The notes beneath the pieces were generated by a model that saw only the letters and a program-made list of their open reading frames with translations, ran no database searches and had not been told where the DNA came from. From NCBI RefSeq assembly GCF_003626735.1, contig NZ_RBHX01000001.1, positions 3,472,001-3,536,000 on the forward strand: a DNA stretch of 64,000 nt. Reading direction: 5' to 3'. Made by a program: the position numbers and the translations under genes. Source of the DNA: Microbacterium sp. CGR2 (GTDB taxonomy: Bacteria; Actinomycetota; Actinomycetes; Actinomycetales; Microbacteriaceae). This document shows, in pieces, positions 19,925 to 29,601 of this stretch; the first letter of the stretch is position 1; the number at the start of each line of letters is the position of its first letter.

Positions 19925-20704
19925 TCAGCCGACGAACTTGCGGAGGTCGGGATAGCCGCTGGTTGCCCACCCGCCATCGACGACCAGGTTGTCGCCCGTG
20001 ATGTAAGACGCGTCGTCGCTCGCAAGGAACAGCGCCGCGGCCGCCACTTCTTCGGGCCTGGCTGCCCGGTTCATGGGGATTCGCCCGAGGAAGGCGTCCA
20101 GCACGACGGGCGACTGCATCATCGCCGCGGTCAGAGGTGTGTCCACCAGCCCCGGGGAGATTGCATTGACGCGGATGCCGTGCTCTGCGAGCTCGAGCGC
20201 AGCTTGTTTTGTGAGCATTACGGCGGCCGCTTTCGACGCTGAGTATCCGGCGCCGAACTGCAGCGGAACGAGAGAGTTCAGGGAAGCGACATTCACGATG
20301 GCCCCGGGCTTACCCAGTTGGAGGAGCTTCCTGGCAATGAGTTGGGTGCCGAGGAAGACGCTGTGCAGGTTGAGCCGGATGGTGAAGTCCCAATCCGCGT
20401 ACGTCATCGTAGTGAGCGGAGCTGCCTTCGAGCCGCCGGCGACGTTGAACAGCAGATCAAGCGTTCCGTACTCATCCACCGCCCGCTCGATCGCGGCCTC
20501 GAATGAGGCTTCGTCGGTGACGTCCGCACGATGACCAATGACGGACTCACCGAATGTCGTCGTCGCGGCGGCAACAGCGTCCGAGTTGATGTCCACGGCC
20601 ACAACACGCGCGCCCTCAGCGACGAGTCTGCTGGTGATCTGTGCTCCGATCCCGGAGACACCTCCCGTCACCACGGCCACTTTGTCTGCAAATCGTTCTG
20701 ACAT
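19925..20704 (-). CDS. SDR-family dehydrogenase
   Basis: A 259-aa classical SDR with TGGVSGIGAQ, NVAGG, the catalytic Ser in NVASLNS, YSASK, and the C-terminal VVDGGWATS. It has the 3-oxoacyl-ACP-reductase-like form common to L-rhamnose and L-fucose 1-dehydrogenases. The start at 20704 has AAAGGG eight bases upstream, inside the last codons of the preceding rhamnosidase gene, with only 1 nt between the two genes. It is therefore a good candidate for the first oxidation of L-rhamnose released by that enzyme, though specificity is inferred from context alone. Confidence 0.87.
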   Translation of the reverse strand: MSERFADKVAVVTGGVSGIGAQITSRLVAEGARVVAVDINSDAVAAATTTFGESVIGHRADVTDEASFEAAIERAVDEYGTLDLLFNVAGGSKAAPLTTMTYADWDFTIRLNLHSVFLGTQLIARKLLQLGKPGAIVNVASLNSLVPLQFGAGYSASKAAAVMLTKQAALELAEHGIRVNAISPGLVDTPLTAAMMQSPVVLDAFLGRIPMNRAARPEEVAAAALFLASDDASYITGDNLVVDGGWATSGYPDLRKFVG

Positions 20705-20705
20705 G

Positions 20706-23387
20706 TCATAGACCCTTTCTTGTGGACGTCACGGCCCAGCTCGACTGACCGACCGGGAGGACAGTGCTGCTCGAGCCGTCCGCCAAGCAGACAGCACCCT
20801 CGACCACGAGCCGAGCTTCTGTCCCGGAAGGTACCGAGACATCCACAACCCACCCGCCCGCGATGCGCCGCCACGCGCTGGTGAGCGTGCCGAACGGCGT
20901 CGTCGTCTTCGCAGCTATGTGGTCGAATCTGTCGGTCAGAAGTGGGCGGATCTCGATCTTCTGCCAACCCGGAGCAAGGGTTCGCATGCCGGCGAGGTTC
21001 TCATACAGGTATCTACCGACGGCACCGTACGCATAGTGGTTCTGAGAACCGACTCCGTCCCAGGTTTCGAGTGTCGTCGTGGCGCCGAGGGCGACCTGCC
21101 CGAGCCACGATGGCTGCTGCTCCTGCAAGAGCACGTCCAGCGCGAGGTCGTCATGGCCCCACTGGGACAGAACCGGCAGAAGGAGCCCCGTCGAGAGGAA
21201 GCCCGTCCCCAACCGTGAACCGTTCGAGACGATCAGCTCTGCCAGCCGGTCCGCAACACGCTGACCGGCTGAATCCGGGATGAGCCCGAACGCGAGCGGG
21301 CGGACGAGTTTCGCTTGGGTGAGGATGCGGGGAACGCCGCTCTCGTCGAGGAACTCTGCCTGATATGCAGCGCGGATCCGATCGTGGAGCGCAGCGTAGG
21401 TGAGAGCATCCTCCGTGTTGCCGAGGACGTCCGCAACCCGGGAAGCCAGCTGGGCGGACCGTGCGAAGTACGCGGTGGCAACCTCGGCGTCGGGGTTCAT
21501 GGCCAGATCGATGATCATCTTCATCGCGTGGGGCATCTCGCCCTCCACGACCGGTGCGTCGCTCAGCGAGTTGCTCGGCTCCAACCACTCACCCCAGTGG
21601 AACCCCGTGTCGATGATGTACTCCTCGTGCGGCTGAGCATCACCGGTGCGCGAAGAATGTCGGGCGGCTGCTCTGCGGACGCAGAACTGCAGCCAGGCGA
21701 CCATGGCTTCCCAGTTCTCCTCGAGCACGTCCGCCCGCCCGTACCGCTCGTACAGCTCCCAGGGAATCATGGTGATGGCGTCAGCCCACCCCGCCGATCC
21801 TGTGGGCATGAAGTCGGCGAACTGTTCCGTTTCCGGCATCGGGTTTGAATCCCGGGGCGCGGTGTCCTTGACTGCGCCGTCCTCTGTCTGCAAGACCACG
21901 ACGTCGCGAAGCCAGTCACGCAGGAACAACTCGACGTCGGCAAGCAGAGTCGCGGTCGGGGCGAATACCTGAGCGTCGCCGGTCCAGCCGGTACGCTCAC
22001 GCGTCGGACAATCCGTGGGGATGTCTGTGAAATTGCCGCGCATGCTCCACACGATGTTCTCGTGCAGACGGTTGAGACCCTGATGCGAGCTCGTGAACTC
22101 GCCGCCATAGCGGAGGTCTGCCTGGAGCACGAGAGCTTCAGCGCGGTGGATGTCGATGGGAGTTGTCGACTCGATCTCGATGTACCGGAAGCCGCGAAGG
22201 GTATACCGGGGCTCCAGGATCTCATTACCGCGTCCCGCGAGCACGAACTCGTCGATGGGGAGGGACTCCGGAATGATCCCGTCTCCTGCAAGATAGCCCT
22301 CGTCAACGTGGCCTGCGTCGTCGAGCAGCTCGCTGTGGTGGATCTTGACTGTCGTGTCTGCAGTGCCTGAGACAGTCAGGCGCGCAACTCCAACGAGGTT
22401 CTGACCGAAGTCGATGATCGTGTGCCCGTCGACCGTGGTGATGCGGGCCGGCTCGAGGATCTCAGAGACGACGACCGGTTCGCTGCGCATGGGTTCCACA
22501 CGTGCACTGCCGCTCTCGAAGACCGTCACCGGTCGCTCATTCACGAGAGCATCGCCGGCCGTGAAATTGGCGCCAGAAATCCTGGCGTCGACGACCACCC
22601 CCTCCTGGGGGTCGGCGATCTGTCTGGGCCCGTGGCCGCCTGTCCATGCGGCGTCCGTCGTGATCACCTGCACACGGCCGGATTCGAATTCGACGAGGAG
22701 GTACGCGATCACTGCAGTTTGCAGACCGTACGTGTTCCTCTGCGCGAATGCTCCGTTGCGGCCGCGGTATCGTCCCTCCGCGAGCTCCAGACCGACGGTG
22801 TTGTCACCCGCGACGAGGGCGAGCGTGACGTCGTACGCTTCGTACTCGATGCGCTGGTCGAAAGACGTGAACCTCGGTGTGATGCGCACTCCTGTGACGT
22901 CGACACCGTTCACCGAAGCGCCGTACCAGCCTCGAGCGCTCGCATAAAGCCGCGCACGCGCTGGCGCTTCTTCCAGATGGAAGGTCCGACGGAGATACTG
23001 CACGGGGGTCGGTTCCTCCTCGGCTTCCGGCACCGGCAGCGCGATCCACTCGGCGAGCTCCTCCAACAGGCCCGGGTGTGTCTCGAAGTCCGCGCTGGCG
23101 TCCCACTCTCCGGTGGTGCCGTCTGAGCCGGAACGGATCCGCCATGTGTATGCCGTCGCGGGCTTCAGCGAGGGCCCGGTGTACGCCAGCGTCGGCGCGG
23201 ACCCGTGGTGCCAGGTGCCTTGCCACACCGGCGATCCCGTCTCCGACTCGATCACCTCCACAACTGCGGACTCCGGTGCCGGGGCATCGACCTCGAACGA
23301 CCAGGAGAACTCGGGGTCAGGTTCAGCGAGCAACTGCGGGTCAAGGCCCGAGGTGCGAAGGTTCACGAATGGGTGGATGGAAGACAT
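20706..23387 (-). CDS. GH78 alpha-L-rhamnosidase
   Basis: An 893-aa inverting alpha-L-rhamnosidase of the Bac_rhamnosid family. Order: N-terminal fibronectin-like domain (residues 1-110), two beta-sandwich domains with GYASARGWYG-like and EGRYRGRNG strands, then the alpha/alpha barrel starting near residue 440 with the signature DCPTRERTGWTGD, and a C-terminal beta domain. No signal peptide is seen, so it should act on imported rhamnosides. The ATG at 23387 overlaps the stop of the preceding rhamnosidase by one base. Two non-identical rhamnosidases in tandem suggest different linkages or sequential trimming. Confidence 0.95.
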   Translation of the reverse strand: MSSIHPFVNLRTSGLDPQLLAEPDPEFSWSFEVDAPAPESAVVEVIESETGSPVWQGTWHHGSAPTLAYTGPSLKPATAYTWRIRSGSDGTTGEWDASADFETHPGLLEELAEWIALPVPEAEEEPTPVQYLRRTFHLEEAPARARLYASARGWYGASVNGVDVTGVRITPRFTSFDQRIEYEAYDVTLALVAGDNTVGLELAEGRYRGRNGAFAQRNTYGLQTAVIAYLLVEFESGRVQVITTDAAWTGGHGPRQIADPQEGVVVDARISGANFTAGDALVNERPVTVFESGSARVEPMRSEPVVVSEILEPARITTVDGHTIIDFGQNLVGVARLTVSGTADTTVKIHHSELLDDAGHVDEGYLAGDGIIPESLPIDEFVLAGRGNEILEPRYTLRGFRYIEIESTTPIDIHRAEALVLQADLRYGGEFTSSHQGLNRLHENIVWSMRGNFTDIPTDCPTRERTGWTGDAQVFAPTATLLADVELFLRDWLRDVVVLQTEDGAVKDTAPRDSNPMPETEQFADFMPTGSAGWADAITMIPWELYERYGRADVLEENWEAMVAWLQFCVRRAAARHSSRTGDAQPHEEYIIDTGFHWGEWLEPSNSLSDAPVVEGEMPHAMKMIIDLAMNPDAEVATAYFARSAQLASRVADVLGNTEDALTYAALHDRIRAAYQAEFLDESGVPRILTQAKLVRPLAFGLIPDSAGQRVADRLAELIVSNGSRLGTGFLSTGLLLPVLSQWGHDDLALDVLLQEQQPSWLGQVALGATTTLETWDGVGSQNHYAYGAVGRYLYENLAGMRTLAPGWQKIEIRPLLTDRFDHIAAKTTTPFGTLTSAWRRIAGGWVVDVSVPSGTEARLVVEGAVCLADGSSSTVLPVGQSSWAVTSTRKGL

Positions 23388-26098
23388 CACTGTTCCTTCT
23401 TGTGTGTGACGGTGCGGGTGTGTGCGCCGGGGCGAAGCGTGACGGGTTCTGCACCGCTGACCTTCAGGACCGCGCGGGTGTTGGCGGGCACAATCAGCCG
23501 GATTTCAACGTGCGCTGGCGACGTTCGCGCCCATTCCAGAGCTGCACGGCCGAACGGCGTCTCAATCGATGCGGCGACGGCGTCCAGGGGCGCCGACAGG
23601 TCAGGTCGAAACTCAATTTCCGCGTAGCCCGGGGCCGTCGGCGTGATGCCGGCGATGTACCGGTACATCCAGTCGTCAACCGCGCCGAACGCGTAATGGT
23701 TGAGCGAGAAGTCTCGTGGTTGTCCGTCGGGGGCGATGCCGTCCCACGATTCCCAGATCGTCGTGGCCCCCATCTTCACCTCGTACAGCCATGAGGGCGC
23801 GGTGTCTTGGAAGAGGAGCGTGTACGCGAGCTCTCGCTCGCCGATCGAGACGAGCACGTCCAGCAGGTGCGGCACGGAGAGGAATCCGGTGTCGAGGTGA
23901 TCCTCGGCCTGGTGGATGAGTTCCACCAGGTGCGCCCCGGCAGCATCGCGAAGCCCCTCGGGCACGAGACCGAAGGCAAGCGAGATCACGTACGCGCCCT
24001 GCATGTGCACGGAGAGTCGCCCATCCTCGTCGAAGTACTCGGCGACGAACGCGTCTTTGATCTGAGCTGCCAGCCAGCGGTACTCCCGCGCGGTGGCGCC
24101 GTCGCCAAGGACTTCCGCGGCCGCGGCGAGGTTCGATGCGGAGTGGTAGTAGTAGGCGGACGCGACGAGGGCACCGGTGAGGGTGGCGGCGACCATCATC
24201 GACATCGGTTCGTCGGTGATCGTGCTCGGCACGAGCCAGTCGCCGTAGTGGAATCCGGTGTTCCAGAGCAGCGGCTGCCGTTTGAGGATGGGGTCGTCCG
24301 ATTCGAGCTGCTGGTACTGCTCAGGCAGGCCCTGCTCCGCTTGCGTCCGTATCCAGTCGACCCATCGCCGCATGGCATCGATGTTCTCGTCGAGAACTCG
24401 GCGATCACCGTAACGCTCGTACAGGGCAAGCGGCACGATCGTGATCGCGTCCCCCCAGCCGGCTGATGTGTCCCCGAGCAGGCCGAAGGAGGTGGCGAAC
24501 GAGGGAGTGTTCGGAACGATCATCGGAACGATTCCGGCATCGGACTGGGCGGCGCGCACATTCGCCAGCCACCGGTCAAGGAACAGGTCGACTCGGGCGT
24601 TGTTCGTCGCAGCTCGCGCGAACACCTGAATGTCGCCCGTCCAGCCGGCACGCTCGCGTTGCGGGCAGTCCGTCGGCGTGGAGAAGAAGTTGGCCCGCTG
24701 ACTCCATACGACGTTGTCGTGCAGTTGATTGATCCTGGGGTCGCTGGTGGTGAACGTTCCGGTCTGGGGCACGTCCGAGGAGAGGATCACACCGACGACG
24801 TCTTCAGGATGGAGGTCTCCGGGATAGCCCGTGACGCGCACATAACGGAAGCCGTGATAAGTGAATCGCGGCTCGAAGGTCTCCTGCCCGGTTCCTGCGA
24901 GCACCCAGACGTCGGTCTGGTCTTTGTTGCGACCTTGAACGTTCTGCTGGAAGTTCCCGTCCCGGTCCAACGCTTCGGTGTGCTCGAGGGTGATGGTGGT
25001 GCCCGCAGCGCCACGCGCGGTGAGACGCACCCGCCCTGCGATGTTCTGGCCCATATCGACCAGGAGCTCCCCGGCGGGGCTATGAAAGACCTGGGGTTCG
25101 TGGATCTCGTCGATTCGGCGCACCGGTTCTCCGACGAAAGGGACCAGCGTCGACGTGCCCCCATCGGCCACATGCACCTCAGCCCACTCGGAGTCGTCGA
25201 ATCCGACCGTGTCCCATCCGTCAACTGCCAGACGAGCGTCGACCTTCTCCCCGATGAAGATGTCCGAGTACCGGATCTCGCCGAACGACGACCGGGCCGA
25301 CGCGTCGGACGTCGCGATGGCCTTCCGGTCGCCCTCCAGCCGCCACAGCACGCCCAGGGTGTCGCCATAGTTGATGCTGCTTCCGGTGAAGCTGATGCGT
25401 CCAGCCCACCACCCGTCCGCGAGGCGGACTCCGAGGACGTTCTCACCGACACGCAACTGGGAAGTCACGTCGTACGTCTGGTAGGACAGCCGCTCCTGGT
25501 ACTCGTCGTACCCGGGAGCGAGCACCTCGTCAGTCACCTGCTGTCCATTGACGGTAACCTCGTACACGCCGTGCGCGGTGATGTAGAGGCGGGCACGCTC
25601 GGGGGCCTCATCCAGGACGAACTGCTGTCGCACCAAGGGGCTGGGGTGCAACCGGCTCTCGATGTCCACGTCGTCCAGGCTCGTCGGCTCGACTCCGAGA
25701 TACAGTACTTCCTCGGGGGTGACCGGTTCTTGGACCGGCTCCACCCATCTCGCCGCGTCCCATTCCGAGTTGTTCAGGAGTGTCGTCTCGAAGCGCGATT
25801 GGGACCATTCGGTCGCCTCGCCGTCGTCAGCCCACACCCGGACACGCCACGTGTAGGGGGTGCGCGAGGAGAGGTCGACGTCGGGCAACACCACCGAGTG
25901 AGATTGCGCAGAGTCGACCTTGCCCGTCGCGGCGATGATCTGCGCAGTGAGCGCATCGCGCACTTCGAGCTCATATGCGTTCTGGCGCTCGGTCGCAGCA
26001 CCGTCCAGGAGCCAACCGAACCGCGGTCGTGTGGTCCACACGGCGAGCGGCTCGACGAGTCGCTCGACGGTCAGTGCGGAGGGCTTCGGCGAAGTCAT
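23387..26098 (-). CDS. GH78 alpha-L-rhamnosidase
   Basis: A 903-aa second member of family GH78 with the same domain order as its downstream neighbour. It has an N-terminal fibronectin-like domain, a beta-sandwich with the LADGWWAGRISF strand, the barrel signature DCPQRERAGWTGD near residue 480, GYPGDLHP-type strands before it, and the LNHYAFGAVDDWMYR segment near the active site. The start at 26098 has AGGA five bases upstream. It is divergent enough from the neighbour to be an ancient paralogue rather than a recent duplicate. It is presumably cytoplasmic. Confidence 0.95.
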   Translation of the reverse strand: MTSPKPSALTVERLVEPLAVWTTRPRFGWLLDGAATERQNAYELEVRDALTAQIIAATGKVDSAQSHSVVLPDVDLSSRTPYTWRVRVWADDGEATEWSQSRFETTLLNNSEWDAARWVEPVQEPVTPEEVLYLGVEPTSLDDVDIESRLHPSPLVRQQFVLDEAPERARLYITAHGVYEVTVNGQQVTDEVLAPGYDEYQERLSYQTYDVTSQLRVGENVLGVRLADGWWAGRISFTGSSINYGDTLGVLWRLEGDRKAIATSDASARSSFGEIRYSDIFIGEKVDARLAVDGWDTVGFDDSEWAEVHVADGGTSTLVPFVGEPVRRIDEIHEPQVFHSPAGELLVDMGQNIAGRVRLTARGAAGTTITLEHTEALDRDGNFQQNVQGRNKDQTDVWVLAGTGQETFEPRFTYHGFRYVRVTGYPGDLHPEDVVGVILSSDVPQTGTFTTSDPRINQLHDNVVWSQRANFFSTPTDCPQRERAGWTGDIQVFARAATNNARVDLFLDRWLANVRAAQSDAGIVPMIVPNTPSFATSFGLLGDTSAGWGDAITIVPLALYERYGDRRVLDENIDAMRRWVDWIRTQAEQGLPEQYQQLESDDPILKRQPLLWNTGFHYGDWLVPSTITDEPMSMMVAATLTGALVASAYYYHSASNLAAAAEVLGDGATAREYRWLAAQIKDAFVAEYFDEDGRLSVHMQGAYVISLAFGLVPEGLRDAAGAHLVELIHQAEDHLDTGFLSVPHLLDVLVSIGERELAYTLLFQDTAPSWLYEVKMGATTIWESWDGIAPDGQPRDFSLNHYAFGAVDDWMYRYIAGITPTAPGYAEIEFRPDLSAPLDAVAASIETPFGRAALEWARTSPAHVEIRLIVPANTRAVLKVSGAEPVTLRPGAHTRTVTHKKEQ

Positions 26099-26143
26099 GT
26101 GTCCTGCTTTCTCAGATTCGGGTGAACGTGGCCGGCAATTCAT

Positions 26144-28570
26144 CTACCGTGCGAGCGCTCGGGGGCCTACGTCGATCACGTCGGCTGTGCTGAGGTACAT
26201 GCGTTGCCCTTCGAGGTCGGCCGCCTTGCCCGACAGGGTGACCGTGGCATGTGCGGGTGTCTGGTCGGAGCTCCCTCCGACCGCGAGGGTCATGTCTCCG
26301 GGCTCGAGGATGAAACGGCCATCCACTCCGCTGTAGCCGAGCTGACTGGTCGCGACCGTGAATCGAACAGTCGCAGCCGCCCCCGGATCAAGCGTGACCC
26401 GGCTGAACCCGATGAGCTGGCGAACAGGCCTCGTCACCGCAGTGGCGTTCTGCGAGGCGTACAGCTGAACGACTTCGGTTCCCTCGCGGTCGCCTGTGTT
26501 GCGCAGCTCCACCGACGCGACGATGACACCATCTGCCGCGGGCACCTCAGCCGCCTCGAGCTGCAGCTCCCCGTACTGGAATGTCGTGTAGGAGAGACCG
26601 TGTCCGAACGGGAACAGCGGGGTGGCGTCGAGATCGATGTACTTGCGGAACATGTCCCCGTCGTTGCGCTCGTAGCCGCTTCCACGCTTGTGTGCGGCGT
26701 ACAGCGGCACCTGTCCTGTCGCTCGAGGCATGCTGTAGGGCAGCTTGCCGGAAGGGTTCGTGTCGCCGAAAAGCACCCCGGCGACGGCCTCGCCACCGCG
26801 AGGCCCCGGGTAGTAGCCTGCGACGATCGCGCCGAGCATCGGTTCGACCTCAGCGAGACCGATCGGGCGTCCCTGGTACACCACGGCCACGAGTGGTGTC
26901 CCTGTGGCGCTGACTGCTTCGACCAGAGCAACCTGGTGGGCGGACAACTCGATTCGCGCCGCGTCGGACCCCTCTCCCTCGGTGACACGATCCCCGAACC
27001 AGCCGGCCTTGCCGCCGATGGTGAGGATGACCACATCCGCCTCCTTCGCCAGCGCAACGGCAGCGTCGAGGTCCTGGGGGCCGTCGGGATGGATCCCGAC
27101 ACCGACGACGCTGTCGACGATCGCATCCGGGGCTGCAGCACGAACGGCCTCCGTCAGAGTCTGGGTGCCGTAGAGGTGCCGAGCGACGTCTTCGCTGTCG
27201 ATCGCCATGAGGCCCTCCGCCTGAGCGGCAATCGTCTCGTCGACGTCCGCCGACACGGAGTCCACCGCGCCATCGATACCCGCCATCTTCGACTCGCCGG
27301 TGCTGAGGCCCTTCATCATGTCGATCGCGGCCGGGAACGTGTACGCCGCGAAATTGACCATCGCCGAGTCGGCGTGCGGCCCGATCACGGCTACACGGCC
27401 CGATTTAGCCAGAGGAAGCTGTCCCTGGTTCTTCAGCAGCGTGATCGATTCATCGGCCAACTCACGAGAAAGAGTGACCCCTTCCTTCTTCACCGCATCC
27501 AACTCAATGGGGTCGGCGCTGGCATAGGGGTTCTCGAACAGGCCCAGCTTGAGTTTGTCCATGAGCACGCGGCGCACCGCGTCATCCAGCACGGCTTCGT
27601 CGAGGCGGTGCTCACGGACGGATTCCTCGAGACCCTTGAACCCGACCGTGGCGGGTAGCTCGACATCCAGGCCGGCGGCGAGGGCGAGCTCACCCGCCTG
27701 AGCGACAGAGGATGCGATGCCCTGACGGGTGTGTAGCCACTCCACGGTGCTGTAGTCGGAGACGACGCTGCCCGTGAACCCCATCCGACCGCGGAGCAGA
27801 TCGGTGAGGATCGCGCGATTCACGCCTACCGGCACACCGTCGATTTCGGAGTACGAGTTCATCACACTGCCGAGGCCTGCAAGCTTGATGGCGGCTTCGA
27901 ACGGAGTGCCGTAGACATCGTACAGTTCGCGAGAGCCGAGATGCGTCACTGCCATGTTCTGGCCTGCCTCGGTGAGGGCATACCCGAGGAAGTGCTTGGC
28001 TGTAGCCAACACCCCCTGGGAGAGATCCTCGCCCTGCAGACCGCGCACGAAGGCGACGCCGAAGGCAGTCACAAGGTAGACATCCTCGCCGTACGTCTCG
28101 TGCACCCGACCCCATCGTGCGTCGCGCGCGACGTCGAGAACCGGCGAGAGAGCCTGCAGCACCCCGACGGACCGCATCTGACGACGGATGACTTCCGCCA
28201 TGGCCTCGACTCGGTCAGGGTCCCAGGTCGCGGCCAGCCCGATGGGTGTGGGGAACGACGTGTAACCGTCGGCAAGGAAGCCGTTCAGCGCTTCGGTATG
28301 CATGATCGCGGGAATGCCGAGCCTGGTCTGCTCGACGAGATAGCGCTGGATCTCGTTGATGACGTGCGCGTTCTGCTGAGGTTCGGATCCTGTGATGGCG
28401 CTTGCGATGTGTCCGATCCCGTTCGCGAGATGCTTCGCAGCGGCCTCGCTGTCCAGACCGTTCGCCCCCAGGAGCGACTGAGGCATCACTGATGAGACTT
28501 GTCCTACTTTTTCGGCAACGGTCATCTGTGCCAGCAGCTCGTCGGCGCGCTCTCGGGGTGACTTCGACAT
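26144..28570 (-). CDS. GH3 beta-glycosidase with C-terminal fibronectin-like domain
   Basis: An 808-aa family 3 enzyme. The N-terminal barrel carries LDVARDARWGR, KHFLGY and the nucleophile Asp272 in VVSDY. The alpha/beta-sandwich and the C-terminal fibronectin III-like domain (from about residue 650, starting near VELRNTGDREG) follow. Such enzymes hydrolyse beta-glucosides or beta-xylosides. Here it should remove the inner sugar of a rhamnosyl-glucoside after the GH78 enzymes. The start at 28570 has GGAG eight bases upstream; an upstream ATG at 28609 overlaps the previous stop by ATGA. No signal peptide is present. Confidence 0.92.
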   Translation of the reverse strand: MSKSPRERADELLAQMTVAEKVGQVSSVMPQSLLGANGLDSEAAAKHLANGIGHIASAITGSEPQQNAHVINEIQRYLVEQTRLGIPAIMHTEALNGFLADGYTSFPTPIGLAATWDPDRVEAMAEVIRRQMRSVGVLQALSPVLDVARDARWGRVHETYGEDVYLVTAFGVAFVRGLQGEDLSQGVLATAKHFLGYALTEAGQNMAVTHLGSRELYDVYGTPFEAAIKLAGLGSVMNSYSEIDGVPVGVNRAILTDLLRGRMGFTGSVVSDYSTVEWLHTRQGIASSVAQAGELALAAGLDVELPATVGFKGLEESVREHRLDEAVLDDAVRRVLMDKLKLGLFENPYASADPIELDAVKKEGVTLSRELADESITLLKNQGQLPLAKSGRVAVIGPHADSAMVNFAAYTFPAAIDMMKGLSTGESKMAGIDGAVDSVSADVDETIAAQAEGLMAIDSEDVARHLYGTQTLTEAVRAAAPDAIVDSVVGVGIHPDGPQDLDAAVALAKEADVVILTIGGKAGWFGDRVTEGEGSDAARIELSAHQVALVEAVSATGTPLVAVVYQGRPIGLAEVEPMLGAIVAGYYPGPRGGEAVAGVLFGDTNPSGKLPYSMPRATGQVPLYAAHKRGSGYERNDGDMFRKYIDLDATPLFPFGHGLSYTTFQYGELQLEAAEVPAADGVIVASVELRNTGDREGTEVVQLYASQNATAVTRPVRQLIGFSRVTLDPGAAATVRFTVATSQLGYSGVDGRFILEPGDMTLAVGGSSDQTPAHATVTLSGKAADLEGQRMYLSTADVIDVGPRALAR

Positions 28571-28605
28571 TGCGTGTTCTCCTTCGGTGGGCAGTTCGTG
28601 CAGGC

Positions 28606-29601
28606 TCATTCGGATGGGTTCGGTTGTGTGGCGAGGCGGTCGCGAATCTTCCCGAGTGTGTCGAAAACGCCAGCCGCGGCATCCATCGTGTGAAGCGGAT
28701 GCTCATGCTGGCCGCGGCTGATCGCCTCGGTGACGGCACGGAGCATGGGGACGTACCCGTAACCCTTACGGTGCACGGCGACGGGAACGCGGACCTCGCC
28801 CGTGTGGTCGTAGGTGTGGATCGTGAGCGAGGTGGCCGCCCAGAATGGCCCGTCGATGGTGATCCACCCGTGAGACCCGGAGATGGATGCGGACAAATCC
28901 AGCCACTCGGTCATCGAAACAGCGCCCTGGAAGTATCGACCATCCGCGTAGTCGAGTGTGAAGTGCTCGCTCAGATCGACTCCATCGGGTCGCACGACTC
29001 CGCGTGCCGTGACCTCGTCGGGCTGGCCGAGGAACATGTGCGCCAATGTGACCGGGTAGATGCCTTGGTCCAGCAGTGCGCTTCCGCCGGGCTTCCACCG
29101 GCTGGATCCGTCCTGCGGGAAGGGGATGCCGAAGCCGCCTCGGCCACTGTGCACCTCTCCGATGCGGCCGGCGACGACGAGGTCGACGAGCTGGACGAAG
29201 AGTGGATTGAACTTCATCCACATCGCCTCCATGATGAACACGCCTCGCTTCGCGGCTCGGTCACGAAGCTCACGGACCTCGGCGGCGGTCATCCCTATGG
29301 GCTTCTCACAGAGCACGTGGCGTCCAGCATCGATCGCGGCTGCCGCGATGTCGAAGTGAGTGATGTGGGGAGTGCCGATGTAGACCGCATCGATGTCGGA
29401 GTCCAGCATGTCGGCGAGAGAGCTGTAACGAGACTCGATGCCGCACTTGTCGCCGAATTCGCGCGCACGTCCTTTGTCGCGCGATGTGACCGCACCAACC
29501 TCCGCGTTGTCCACCATCTGCAGATCGGCGGTCATGTGCTCGCTGATAGACCCCGTGCCGACGATCCCCCAACGCACGAGGGGCCCACTCACCGATGCCA
29601 T
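28606..29601 (-). CDS. Gfo/Idh/MocA-family oxidoreductase
   Basis: A 331-aa NAD(P)-dependent sugar oxidoreductase. The Rossmann motif WGIVGTGSIS is at the N-terminus and the family signature CEKPIGMTAAE near residue 95 supplies the catalytic lysine. The C-terminal substrate domain begins after EAMWMKFNP. The EAMW motif is seen in trans-dihydrodiol dehydrogenase and 1,5-anhydrofructose reductase-like members. The start at 29601 overlaps the preceding SDR stop by one base. It could oxidise a sugar at C-3 before glycoside cleavage, or oxidise or epimerise a released sugar. No partner genes of a 3-keto pathway are seen. Confidence 0.87.
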   Translation of the reverse strand: MASVSGPLVRWGIVGTGSISEHMTADLQMVDNAEVGAVTSRDKGRAREFGDKCGIESRYSSLADMLDSDIDAVYIGTPHITHFDIAAAAIDAGRHVLCEKPIGMTAAEVRELRDRAAKRGVFIMEAMWMKFNPLFVQLVDLVVAGRIGEVHSGRGGFGIPFPQDGSSRWKPGGSALLDQGIYPVTLAHMFLGQPDEVTARGVVRPDGVDLSEHFTLDYADGRYFQGAVSMTEWLDLSASISGSHGWITIDGPFWAATSLTIHTYDHTGEVRVPVAVHRKGYGYVPMLRAVTEAISRGQHEHPLHTMDAAAGVFDTLGKIRDRLATQPNPSE